A stretch of 8,774 nt of DNA from positions 1 to 8,774 of the forward strand of contig JAKUUF010000054.1 of assembly GCA_022448705.1 (NCBI GenBank). Reading direction: 5' to 3'. The notes beneath the pieces are model-generated. The model ran no database searches and was not told where the DNA came from. It saw only the letters and a program-made list of their open reading frames with translations. This document shows, in pieces, positions 1 to 7,091 of this stretch. The stretch comes from SAR324 cluster bacterium. Lineage in GTDB: Bacteria; SAR324; NAC60-12. How positions within the stretch are numbered: position 1 is the first letter of the stretch; the number at the start of each line of letters is the position of its first letter. The translations under genes and the position numbers were made by a program.

Positions 1-755
1 TTGAGAGACAAGGAGATTTAGCAGCAATTCTCACCAATCTTGATTCCGGAACAATTATGTTTATTGATGAAATTCATCGAATGAACAGGGTTGTGGAGGA
101 AGTTCTCTATGGTGCAATGGAGGATTTCACACTTGACATCATAATTGGAGAAGGTCCGGGGGCACGAACTGTAAAGATTGATTTACCTCATTTTACTCTG
201 GTTGGAGCAACAACAAGGGCGGGTCTGCTTTCTTCACCGTTGAGGGAACGTTTTGGGATTCAATTCAGGCTAAACTTTTATGAACCGGAAGAATTAAAAT
301 CTATCGTTTTACGTGCCGCATCTTTACTTGGGATTGAGATTGTTGAAGAAGCTTCCCTGGAATTGGCACGTAGAGCAAGAGGGACTCCCCGAATAGCAAA
401 TCGTCTGCTTAAACGTTGCCGTGATTTCGCGGATATGGAAACTTCTGGAGTGATCACTCTGGCTCTGGTTGAGAGAAGTTTGTCAAAAATGAGTATTGAT
501 CTGGAAGGGCTTGATCAAATGGACTGTCGCATACTGGGAGCAATTATTGAGAAATTTGGAGGTGGGCCAGTAGGGTTGAACACTCTTTCAGCTGCAGTCT
601 CAGAAGAAAAAGATACAATTGAAGACGTGTATGAACCGTATTTGCTGCTCAAGGGTTTTTTGCAGCGTACATCAAGAGGCAGGATTGCCACTGAAAAAGC
701 TTATGAACATCTTGGGCTTCAAGTTCAGGACCAAGTGCAGGCAAAACTTTTTTGA
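1..755 (+). CDS. ruvB: RuvB Holliday-junction branch-migration ATPase, 3' part (5' end outside window)
   Basis: RuvB is the hexameric AAA+ motor that, with RuvA, drives branch migration of Holliday junctions for RuvC to resolve. The reading frame is already open at base 3, so the gene enters from the left. About 250 residues are visible of the usual 335-345, and the N-terminal part with the Walker A loop is missing. Visible in order: GDLAAILTNL; the Walker B motif FIDEIHR; the sensor 1/arginine-finger block GATTRAGLLSSPLRERFG; sensor 2 RGTPRIANRLLKRCRDFA; and the C-terminal winged-helix DNA-binding domain (GPVGLNTLSAAVSEE through KGFLQRTSRGR to the stop). All these motifs are intact, so the gene looks functional. 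The ATG at 57 is internal (the Met of IMFIDEIHR), not a start. The following gene is 143 bases downstream on the same strand; co-transcription is uncertain. Confidence 0.97.
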   Translation, partial: ERQGDLAAILTNLDSGTIMFIDEIHRMNRVVEEVLYGAMEDFTLDIIIGEGPGARTVKIDLPHFTLVGATTRAGLLSSPLRERFGIQFRLNFYEPEELKSIVLRAASLLGIEIVEEASLELARRARGTPRIANRLLKRCRDFADMETSGVITLALVERSLSKMSIDLEGLDQMDCRILGAIIEKFGGGPVGLNTLSAAVSEEKDTIEDVYEPYLLLKGFLQRTSRGRIATEKAYEHLGLQVQDQVQAKLF

Positions 756-898
756 TAATATTCTATTTAAGAAATCACTCTCTAAAGGCTTGAGAAAAAT
801 TAAATAAAAAAAGAGACATTTACACGTTAATTAAATTTTATAATTTTCTCTTTGATTAATAATTTTTTTCCGATGTAGGCTGCCGCTGAATTTGATTC

Positions 899-3800
899 AT
901 GGATACCAGTTTCTCACCAATCGAAAATTACCCATTTCTATCTCAGTTTCTCTTGCCTGAGGATTATGAAAATCACCAGGAACATATTAATGAACTTCTG
1001 ACGCAACTTGATGAAGTATGGCAGAGAAATAAAATCCAATCCAAGCAAACCCATGAATATCTTACTTCACGCGAAAATGTTTTTGCTGAAGTTGTTCTGC
1101 AATATTATCAGGAGCACTATAGGAATCTTGTAGAAGAAAGTTTGCATACCAACAACTCATTTGAAATCCTTTTCAAAAACACTCGGTTGTTAGACAGCAT
1201 CATTCAGTCTGCTTTCGAATTTGCTTTTACGGATCTTTCAGCCCTGAAGAAAAGGATTAATGAAGACCTGAAGAAAGAGTACCAATTTGCAAAAAAATCT
1301 CTTCAAGGAAAAAATAAAAAACTCAGCCACACTCGGGAAGAAATTAATAAGCTTGAAACGAATAACGATGATCCAGATCAAAGGCAACTGTATAAATACT
1401 ACAATAGCATTAAGGCTGAATTAAGTAATGAAATTGATCAGCAGAATGAAAGACTGCTGAAGCTGGAAGAACAACTGCCTCTGATTCCCAAATCAGAGCT
1501 CAAACGTGAGTTCTTGCTCAACAATTTTGTAATTTTTGCCAGAGGAGGATACGGAAGGGCGGAGCTTAGTTTCGCCTCAGATAAGGATCTTGGTTATTGT
1601 CTTGATACTCAACAGCTAAATGCAGCGGAAGCAGAAATTTGCAGGCAGTTTATAATCCATATTGAGCATCTGCTCCGAAAAGCAGGAATAGTTACCGCAC
1701 ACCAATATTTCGAAATAGACGAAGATTTATCCCGTTTTAAAGAACCCTCTACAATCCACACAATTCCTTCCATTCTGGAAAGCCGCGTTTTGCTTGGCAG
1801 CATAAACCTGGCAAATGCCTTGAAGCGTAAATTTTTTCAGATTCTACCTTATGAAGCCTTTGTGCTGAGTCAGATTCGTGCATACGAACAACGAGAGGTT
1901 CCTGAACTTAATCAGATGAATATAAAGGAAAATAAAGGAGGTTTACGTTCTCTGCAAATTCCTCTTTGGCTTGCGGCAGCAACTTTCGGTGTGTTCCCAA
2001 GTCAAACCGCAGAAATGCTTTCCCTTCTGATCCAAAAGAGAATAATTTCTCCCAGACAGGGATTTAAGCTTTGTCAGGCACTTGAATTTTTTTATGACTT
2101 ACGCAATTTTTCTGCAACCGCAAAAGAGTTTCACTTTGATGATGAGGCACGGGGAAGCGGGCTTTCTGATGAAGATTTACAATTAAACGTGATTAACGAT
2201 TCAGCGGAACGTCTTTACTTGCTTAAAAAGCAACGTTTCCAGAGTATAGATGATTTTGACAGGTATCGACTGCAGATGTTGAATTACATTCAATATTTGT
2301 CTGACGCTATTTTGCAGCGTTTGCTGGACCGTACTATAGTTAGAACTTTTTCTAATTTCCAGGTTATTGTACATCTAGGCAAACGACTTATTTTAGAGGT
2401 GCATGCTCTTGAAGGACTCCCTCAACTACCGATATCTCTGATTTTTAATGATCCATGTGCCTTACTGGAGCTGTTTGAATATGTCAGTCTATCCGATTAT
2501 GATTTGTCTTTTGACCTTAAGGATGAGATGTCCGAATTAATCGGAGTTTTAACTCCGGAAGTCATCAAATCCAATCGAACAAAAATATCGAAACATTTCA
2601 GCACAATATTGCTGGCTCCGTATGCATCAAATGCACTGAGCATCATGTTTGAAATATGTGAACCAATAGATGAAGATAACCTCCCCAATACATTAATTGG
2701 TTGTTTCATTCCTGAAACAAACAAAATGCGTTTTTTACTGAGGAATCTTTCCGTACACCAGCATACTGTTTGTATGCATTCACTTAAAGCTTTAGATCAA
2801 GTACAAAAGGAACTTTACAGGCTAAAAAATGATTATCCGGAATTACATCAATATCTTGAACCAAAGCATATAATTGCCCTCAAATGGGGAGTATTGTTTC
2901 ATGATTTGGGAAAGATTGATCCACACGCTGATCATGAGGTTTCAGGCACATCGGTGGCAGTTCAAGCTTTAGAGAAAATAGGTTATCAGGATCAGGAATT
3001 GTTCACACTAGTGTCTCTGCTGATTGTACATCACTCAACATTGGTGCAGCTAAGCAAAACTTCAGCTTATTTTGACCAGGCACTTCAAAACTTTTTTGAG
3101 ATTGCCGACCGTAACTTGATAAATATCATATTAATTTATCTCTGCAATATTTCAGATTTCAGTACTGTAAATGACAGTAACATTCACTCTACACGTGGAT
3201 TGAGGTCATTTTTTGATGAAACTTATCGTGTTTTTGCTGAAATGAGATCTTCTAAAATTCAGGGAGACCCAATGGATTTCATAAACACGTACCTGGACGT
3301 CAAAAAGAATGACTTGGAATCAGATACACGCATTGATTTATTGATAAACAGAAGCCTGAGTGAAAATCTGGAATCTGTTTTGTTTACGCCTTTAAAAAAG
3401 ATCAACCCTGAAGAGATGAAACTTCTGGAAAAATCTGAAGATGAATTACAAATACTCTGGCGTGACCTCAAGTTAGGTTCACTGGATAAGCTTGGAACTG
3501 ACCAGACCACTGATAAATTAATCAGAACTATCCGAAAGTCTATCAGCAAGAAAACTTTGGAGTTGCTTACAGAGCGGCACAACCCTATGATTAACTGGTT
3601 TTTTGCCGCATTCCCAAATCGTTTCCTGCTCAGCTCACCTCCCGACATGCTCGCGGAAAATCTCTCAATCTTCAATCAGCTGGATCGGCCGGCTATTGTA
3701 AACGTGATAACCAATGCAAGGGGAAAGCTCAACGGACTTTTGATTTATGTTCATGACCAGCCTCAAATTCACAGCCGCATTGCATATACTTTAAAGTTGA

Positions 3801-4357
3801 AGCACATCAACATTGAGTCAGCAAAAATTAATCAAATTCAATTTGCCAGCGGTCAAGTAGCCTTTTGCTACTATCTTAAGGTTTCAGTTAGTGAAGAAGA
3901 CAATGTGATCTTTCCTAGAGAACTGGAAAACTCCATCAAAAGAAATAATCCACCTCCACTGAATTTAAACTCACAAACCTTTCTTTACAACAAAAAGCTG
4001 CATCTTGAGTATTTGGAAGATGATAAAAAAGGATATATTATCAGTGAATTAAATAATAAATCTTCAGGTGATTTTCCTTTATGGAACAGTAAATCCCTGG
4101 ACAAAACTGATTTTTCCAGACTGGATAAAAACTTTCTTCGCATTAAAATTACTGCAGAAGATGCCCCAATGGTGTATTACAAAATGGTCAACGCATTTGA
4201 CCATGTAAATGTCCCCATACAGCAAGCTGTAATTTCCACAATTGGACATCAGGTAATTGATACATTCTATATTCTGCCGTCCGATCATGAAAAAATTGTG
4301 GGATCAGATTTTGAGGAATCGCTCAAACAAGTACTTAGGAGTCCTTCAGAAATTTAA
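899..4357 (+). CDS. glnD: GlnD-like [protein-PII] uridylyltransferase/uridylyl-removing enzyme, long form
   Basis: GlnD adds UMP to, and removes it from, the PII signal proteins in response to glutamine, setting nitrogen assimilation. Domain order matches the family. The nucleotidyltransferase block GGYGRAELSFASDKDL is at residues 216-231, with metal-binding D228 and D230. The GlnD signature NIKENKGGLRSLQ starts at 341. An HD phosphohydrolase domain follows: H620/H627, HD at 668-669, D678-H679, HH at 711-712, D753. Two C-terminal ACT domains for glutamine sensing lie at about 945-1000 and 1079-1133. At 1152 residues it is much longer than E. coli GlnD (890). The excess includes about 200 N-terminal helical residues, with a charged probable coiled coil at 115-195, placed before the catalytic domain. 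Motif changes from classic GlnD: GGLRS instead of GGLRD, and TVCMH instead of TVDEH. The ATG is fixed by an in-frame TGA six bases upstream; no Shine-Dalgarno sequence is visible. No glnB, glnA or amtB lies nearby, so PII as substrate is inferred from family membership. Confidence 0.85.
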   Translation: MDTSFSPIENYPFLSQFLLPEDYENHQEHINELLTQLDEVWQRNKIQSKQTHEYLTSRENVFAEVVLQYYQEHYRNLVEESLHTNNSFEILFKNTRLLDSIIQSAFEFAFTDLSALKKRINEDLKKEYQFAKKSLQGKNKKLSHTREEINKLETNNDDPDQRQLYKYYNSIKAELSNEIDQQNERLLKLEEQLPLIPKSELKREFLLNNFVIFARGGYGRAELSFASDKDLGYCLDTQQLNAAEAEICRQFIIHIEHLLRKAGIVTAHQYFEIDEDLSRFKEPSTIHTIPSILESRVLLGSINLANALKRKFFQILPYEAFVLSQIRAYEQREVPELNQMNIKENKGGLRSLQIPLWLAAATFGVFPSQTAEMLSLLIQKRIISPRQGFKLCQALEFFYDLRNFSATAKEFHFDDEARGSGLSDEDLQLNVINDSAERLYLLKKQRFQSIDDFDRYRLQMLNYIQYLSDAILQRLLDRTIVRTFSNFQVIVHLGKRLILEVHALEGLPQLPISLIFNDPCALLELFEYVSLSDYDLSFDLKDEMSELIGVLTPEVIKSNRTKISKHFSTILLAPYASNALSIMFEICEPIDEDNLPNTLIGCFIPETNKMRFLLRNLSVHQHTVCMHSLKALDQVQKELYRLKNDYPELHQYLEPKHIIALKWGVLFHDLGKIDPHADHEVSGTSVAVQALEKIGYQDQELFTLVSLLIVHHSTLVQLSKTSAYFDQALQNFFEIADRNLINIILIYLCNISDFSTVNDSNIHSTRGLRSFFDETYRVFAEMRSSKIQGDPMDFINTYLDVKKNDLESDTRIDLLINRSLSENLESVLFTPLKKINPEEMKLLEKSEDELQILWRDLKLGSLDKLGTDQTTDKLIRTIRKSISKKTLELLTERHNPMINWFFAAFPNRFLLSSPPDMLAENLSIFNQLDRPAIVNVITNARGKLNGLLIYVHDQPQIHSRIAYTLKLKHINIESAKINQIQFASGQVAFCYYLKVSVSEEDNVIFPRELENSIKRNNPPPLNLNSQTFLYNKKLHLEYLEDDKKGYIISELNNKSSGDFPLWNSKSLDKTDFSRLDKNFLRIKITAEDAPMVYYKMVNAFDHVNVPIQQAVISTIGHQVIDTFYILPSDHEKIVGSDFEESLKQVLRSPSEI

Positions 4358-4389
4358 AATTACTGCTTTCTCCTGGATAAACTTAAAAC

Positions 4390-4417
4390 TTGACAGTCTT
4401 TTTGATTATGCTACCCT
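4390..4417 (+). promoter_or_regulatory. Predicted sigma-70 promoter of the riboswitch-metA unit
   Basis: A perfect -35 hexamer TTGACA (4390-4395) is followed after 16 bases by TACCCT (4412-4417), a weak -10 preceded by TGC, which makes an extended -10 (TGnTANNNT). A start near 4424 would put the transcript's 5' end at the first base-paired nucleotides of the SAM-I aptamer, where it is expected. It lies just 33 bases after the glnD stop, so metA has its own promoter. The assignment is by motif and position only. Confidence 0.55.
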
Positions 4418-4422
4418 GAACG

Positions 4423-4528
4423 CTTATTTGTATCAAGATGACACTGAGGGATCTGGCCCTTTGATGTGTCGAGCAGCCTTTTCAGCATAAAGGTGCTAAT
4501 GCCAGCCCAACCGGCAGATGTCGGTGGG
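4423..4528 (+). ncRNA. SAM-I (S-box) riboswitch aptamer upstream of the homoserine acyltransferase gene
   Basis: This aptamer binds S-adenosylmethionine and normally turns off downstream methionine genes when SAM is plentiful. The S-box conserved core is present in order: TATCAAGA (4431-4438), TGAGGGATCTGGCCC with TTTGAT (P2 internal loop/kink-turn and pseudoknot loop, 4445-4465), GCAGCC (4473-4478), AAAGGTGCTAATGCC (4489-4503) and GGCAGATG (4513-4520). Helices traced by hand: P2 GACAC/GTGTC (4440-4444 with 4466-4470); P3 GCA-CCTTT/AAAGGTGC (4473-4481 with 4489-4496, bulged G4476); P4 TGCC/GGCA (4500-4503 with 4513-4516). P1 pairs 4423-4434 with 4517-4528. P1 is weak: C-G, T-A, A-T at the core end, then several G-T wobbles and one T-C mismatch. 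The next gene, MetA-family, fits the expected regulon. The match combines conserved core bases with stems that still pair where the sequence departs from consensus, so I consider it secure. Confidence 0.88.
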
Positions 4529-4590
4529 AGTCGATGCGACTCGATTCGAGTAAAGTGCTGGATCGCTTCTTTTGTGACCCACCCTATTTG
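4523..4590 (+). promoter_or_regulatory. Candidate expression platform of the SAM-I riboswitch
   Basis: Directly after the aptamer, GGTGGG (4523-4528) can pair perfectly with CCCACC (4578-4583). The stem would enclose two short, mutually exclusive hairpins: GAGTCG/CGACTC (4528-4533 with 4537-4542) and ACTCG/CGAGT (4539-4543 with 4547-4551). The outer stem is followed by CTATTTGTTTCT, only moderately T-rich. GGTGGG also forms the outer, wobble-rich half of P1, so P1 and this stem may compete. Which structure forms with or without SAM cannot be settled from sequence, and its role as terminator or antiterminator is inference. Confidence 0.4.
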
Positions 4591-4901
4591 TTTCTAGTCC
4601 ATTGAGTTTTCTCTGCAAGATTGCTTAAATCGGTTTCATTGTATATTCAGACGTAATTAGTCAAGAATTTTTTATAATTCCAGCTTAATTCCTGGAACTG
4701 ATGTAAGCAATTGTATTTTAAGATTCTTTTCTTGAGGAAAATCCTTTTAATCAGCTTAATTTTAATCAGTTGCTGCTGATATGATTTAATTTTTTTTGTT
4801 GAATATATTTTGCTAGTACAAAACTATTTATTAATCAAATATTTTCAACAGGCATAGCATGAGCACAGCTACGAATTAAATTTTTTTTCATTAAACAATT
4901 T
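4584..4901 (+). other. Long AT-rich metA leader without a credible protein gene
   Basis: About 320 bases separate the riboswitch platform from the metA start, and no reading frame of credible length is present. Visible structure: an inverted repeat TTCCAG/CTGGAA (4678-4683 with 4692-4697, loop of 8), a repeated ten-base word CAGCTTAATT (4681-4690 and 4752-4761), a T-run-associated hairpin region (4749-4797) described separately, and a second T8 run at 4881-4888. A six-codon frame starting at 4859 (MSTATN, stop) has no Shine-Dalgarno sequence. The stretch may be untranslated leader, or it may hide a second promoter that I cannot define. Confidence 0.5.
4749..4797 (+). terminator. Possible AT-rich intrinsic terminator in the metA leader
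   Basis: An outer stem AATCA/TGATT (4749-4753 with 4782-4786) encloses an inner hairpin ATCAG/CTGAT (4765-4769 with 4776-4780). A run of eight T follows at 4790-4797. The stems are short and AT-rich, so stability is doubtful. If it functions, it could be the point where SAM-dependent attenuation acts, 105 bases before metA. This is a weak prediction. Confidence 0.25.
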
Positions 4902-5840
4902 ATGACCCTTATTGTTAGCCCTGATTATCACGCAGTTCCCATTTTGGAAAAAAACGGTATACGGTGGATTCCTCCTTCACAGGCAAAGCGACAGGATATT
5001 CGTCCGCTGAGAATTGGAATACTGAACATAATGCCCCTGGGAGAAAAGTATGAGTTTAATATTCTCCATCCATTGGGACTTTCTGTACTGCAATTGGAGC
5101 CTATATGGATTCGATTGGAATCTCATAATTATAAAACTTGGGAGCAGAATCATGTGGACGACATTTATCAAACTTATGAAAATGCAACTCGTGAACAAAA
5201 GCTTGATGGATTAATATTGACAGGGGCGCCTGTGGAGACAATTGATTTTGAAGATGTTCATTATTGGGAAGAAATCAAAACTATTCTATCTGACGCACGT
5301 AAAAATATTCCCAGTACACTTGGTCTATGCTGGGCTGGTTTTGTGATGGCCTATCTTGAGGGGGTAAATAAACTAAACTATGATCAAAAACTGTTTGGGG
5401 TTTTCGAGTTGAAAAATCTTGATCCGACCCACCCTATCATCGGAGAGCTTGATGATATTTTTTATTGCCCACAGAGTCGTCATGCAGGAATCGCGGATGA
5501 AGACATGGAAAAGGCTGCGGAAGAGGGGCGTTTAAAATTGCTGGCCTACGGACCGCAAGCAGGCTATACTATTTTTTCTACTGTCGACGAACGCTTTATT
5601 GCCCATACTGGACATCCTGAATACAATGCAACCAGACTTGCAGACGAAGCAAAACGTGATAAGGACAATCCCGCAGTTATGCCACCGGAAAATTTCGATT
5701 TTAATAATCCCCTCAATCGCTGGCGTTCAAATCGAAACATTTTTTTTACGCAATGGGTAAGATATTGCTATCTCAGTGTCAGCACTTATGATATGACTGT
5801 TGACCCAAATTTTATGGTCTCTTCAATAGAATCAGAGTAA
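4902..5840 (+). CDS. metA: MetA-family homoserine O-acyltransferase, predicted O-acetyltransferase
   Basis: MetA-type enzymes activate L-homoserine by acylation with succinyl- or acetyl-CoA, the first committed step of methionine synthesis, in the cytoplasm. The 312-residue product has the usual family length and a class-I glutamine-amidotransferase-like fold. The nucleophile is C143 in LGLCWAGF (E. coli Cys142), and the His/Glu pair is H238 and E240 in GHPEYNATRL (E. coli His235/Glu237). Other family blocks are RPLRIGILNIMP (34-45), LTGAPVETIDFEDVHYW (106-122), PQSRHAG (190-196) and NRWRSNRNIFFTQW (272-285). In the GAP-V-E block the specificity position is Glu112. In characterised members Glu goes with acetyl-CoA (Bacillus cereus) and Gly with succinyl-CoA (E. 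coli), so acetyltransferase is predicted. The segment after NIMP reads LGEKYEFNILHPLG, unlike the KKIETENQFLRLL of E. coli, marking a divergent subfamily. An in-frame stop lies 42 bases upstream with no other start between. No Shine-Dalgarno sequence is visible. The SAM-I riboswitch 374 bases upstream is the likely regulator. Confidence 0.92.
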   Translation: MTLIVSPDYHAVPILEKNGIRWIPPSQAKRQDIRPLRIGILNIMPLGEKYEFNILHPLGLSVLQLEPIWIRLESHNYKTWEQNHVDDIYQTYENATREQKLDGLILTGAPVETIDFEDVHYWEEIKTILSDARKNIPSTLGLCWAGFVMAYLEGVNKLNYDQKLFGVFELKNLDPTHPIIGELDDIFYCPQSRHAGIADEDMEKAAEEGRLKLLAYGPQAGYTIFSTVDERFIAHTGHPEYNATRLADEAKRDKDNPAVMPPENFDFNNPLNRWRSNRNIFFTQWVRYCYLSVSTYDMTVDPNFMVSSIESE

Positions 5841-5938
5841 ATCCAAAATTTAGTATTAAACCTGTAACTGATGTGGATTAAACACTGATAGAAAAAGTTT
5901 ATAAAACGTAAATTAACTTTCCTTTGCAATAGAGAACA

Positions 5939-7045
5939 ATGAGTGAAAAGGACAATGAATCACCTGAATGGCTGGAAAAATTATTTTCCACACAGGTCAT
6001 TCTAACAGCAATTTTAATTTTAGGAATTTACTGGGTTTTTTTTGGGGAAGATAAAAGTCGTGATTCTTCAGTATCAAGGTACACTTCCCAGAACATTCCA
6101 ATTGGAATCAGTGATCAGCTGAATCCTGAAGCAATTGAAAAACTGGGTATTGATCTTACTGATAATCTTGATCCGAAATTAATTCCGGCAATTACATCTG
6201 AAGCCCTGAGGGAAACTACACAGGCTAATGTTTCTGAGGATAGTTTTTTGCCTACACTTGTTAGTAAAATATCGAATAAAATACGAGATGTAAGCACTAT
6301 TGACTTGAATGAAGATGGAATTGCGGACCCTGTTCTGGTTGTACCGCAAACAGAATCAGGTGATTCTGATTTTCTGGTATTTTCAATATTAGTTCCTGAT
6401 CCAAGTGAAGTCAGCACACTTCCTCCAGGATCAGATAATCAGGCATGGAGAGATATTGCTGAGAATAAATCGATAGAAATAATGACTGCTTCAGTTGTCC
6501 GTGGTTCAGGAAATGAATTAAACATGCAGTCCACTCCAAATCCGGAGATGTACCAATCCGCAGGTACTCCTTATCCTCCTTATTATGGTGCAGGATACAG
6601 CATGACCAGTCTCCTGATGACGTCAATGATGATGTCAATGCTCTTTCGTCCTCCATTCATATGGGGCGGAGGTTTTGGATATGGTTATGGATACGGCGGT
6701 CCAATGGCAGTAAGTACTGTACAAAACCGTCGCGGTGCAACTACGTCTGCATTAAGAAAAGCTGATCCATCCTACTCAGCTGCAAAGACTGCTGGTGGAA
6801 GAAGTGTGTCTTCCAACAAATTTCGTTCAACTTCAAAAAAATCTCTTAATAATATCAAAAGTACAAAGTTCCGTACAGCAAATCGAAAAGCAGGAGCAAC
6901 CGGATTAGGCAGCAGTCGTTCTCTGCAAAACAAACCTGGTGTTACAAAAAGAAGACGGATTGTACCTAGGAAAAGGTCTCTTTTTGGGGGGAGCCGACGT
7001 ATGAGAGGCTTCGGGTTTGGTGGTTTTGGAAGACGAAGACGCTGA
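5939..7045 (+). CDS. Membrane-anchored protein of unknown function with Gly/Tyr-rich region and basic tail
   Basis: I do not recognise this 368-residue protein. An acidic 17-residue N-terminus leads into one clear membrane helix at about 18-35 (TQVILTAILILGIYWVFFG), acting as an anchor rather than a cleavable signal. Residues 40-190 look like a soluble region, with DLNEDGIADPVLVV at 122-135, an acidic DxNxDGxxD loop resembling calcium-binding or FG-GAP-type loops. A hydrophobic Met-rich segment follows (222-235, six Met in 13 residues), possibly a second membrane segment. Then comes a Gly/Tyr-rich stretch (242-254). The last 106 residues (263-368) hold about 31 Arg/Lys and a single acidic residue, ending in FGFGGFGRRRR. 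Such a tail suggests binding to nucleic acid, phospholipid or an acidic cell-wall polymer, but this is inference. It starts 98 bases after metA; only a weak GAGA precedes the ATG. Codon use looks like the neighbours. The gene is convergent with the HNH gene. Confidence 0.8.
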   Translation: MSEKDNESPEWLEKLFSTQVILTAILILGIYWVFFGEDKSRDSSVSRYTSQNIPIGISDQLNPEAIEKLGIDLTDNLDPKLIPAITSEALRETTQANVSEDSFLPTLVSKISNKIRDVSTIDLNEDGIADPVLVVPQTESGDSDFLVFSILVPDPSEVSTLPPGSDNQAWRDIAENKSIEIMTASVVRGSGNELNMQSTPNPEMYQSAGTPYPPYYGAGYSMTSLLMTSMMMSMLFRPPFIWGGGFGYGYGYGGPMAVSTVQNRRGATTSALRKADPSYSAAKTAGGRSVSSNKFRSTSKKSLNNIKSTKFRTANRKAGATGLGSSRSLQNKPGVTKRRRIVPRKRSLFGGSRRMRGFGFGGFGRRRR

Positions 7046-7058
7046 ACAATGTACAGGG

Positions 7059-7073
7059 CCTGATCTTTTCAGG
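7059..7073. terminator. Small hairpin between convergent genes
   Basis: CCTGA (7059-7063) pairs with TCAGG (7069-7073) over a five-base loop, in the 46-base gap between two convergent genes. The position suits a bidirectional terminator, but the stem is only five base pairs and no real T-run follows on either strand. Confidence 0.25.
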
Positions 7074-7091
7074 AATAATTTCAGCTACAGT

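Noticed and set aside
819..844. Possible glnD promoter: TTTACA and a perfect TATAAT
   Set aside because: The spacer is only 14 bases and no better -35 lies at 16-18 bases. In such AT-rich DNA a TATAAT alone is weak evidence.
809..853. AAAGAGA/TCTCTTT inverted repeat after ruvB as a terminator
   Set aside because: The loop is about 30 bases, the stem is AT-rich, and the pairing has no clear advantage over chance.
4257..4490. A 77-codon + strand frame overlapping the glnD end
   Set aside because: It overlaps the 3' end of glnD in another frame and runs through the promoter and the conserved SAM-I aptamer; it is chance coding.
4529..4560. TCGATTCGAGT resembling a tRNA T-loop
   Set aside because: No acceptor stem, anticodon arm or five-pair T-stem can be built around it. 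The bases are better explained as hairpins after the riboswitch.
4859..4879. Six-codon leader peptide MSTATN before metA
   Set aside because: There is no ribosome-binding site, no regulatory Met codons and no attenuator structure linked to it; chance is likely.
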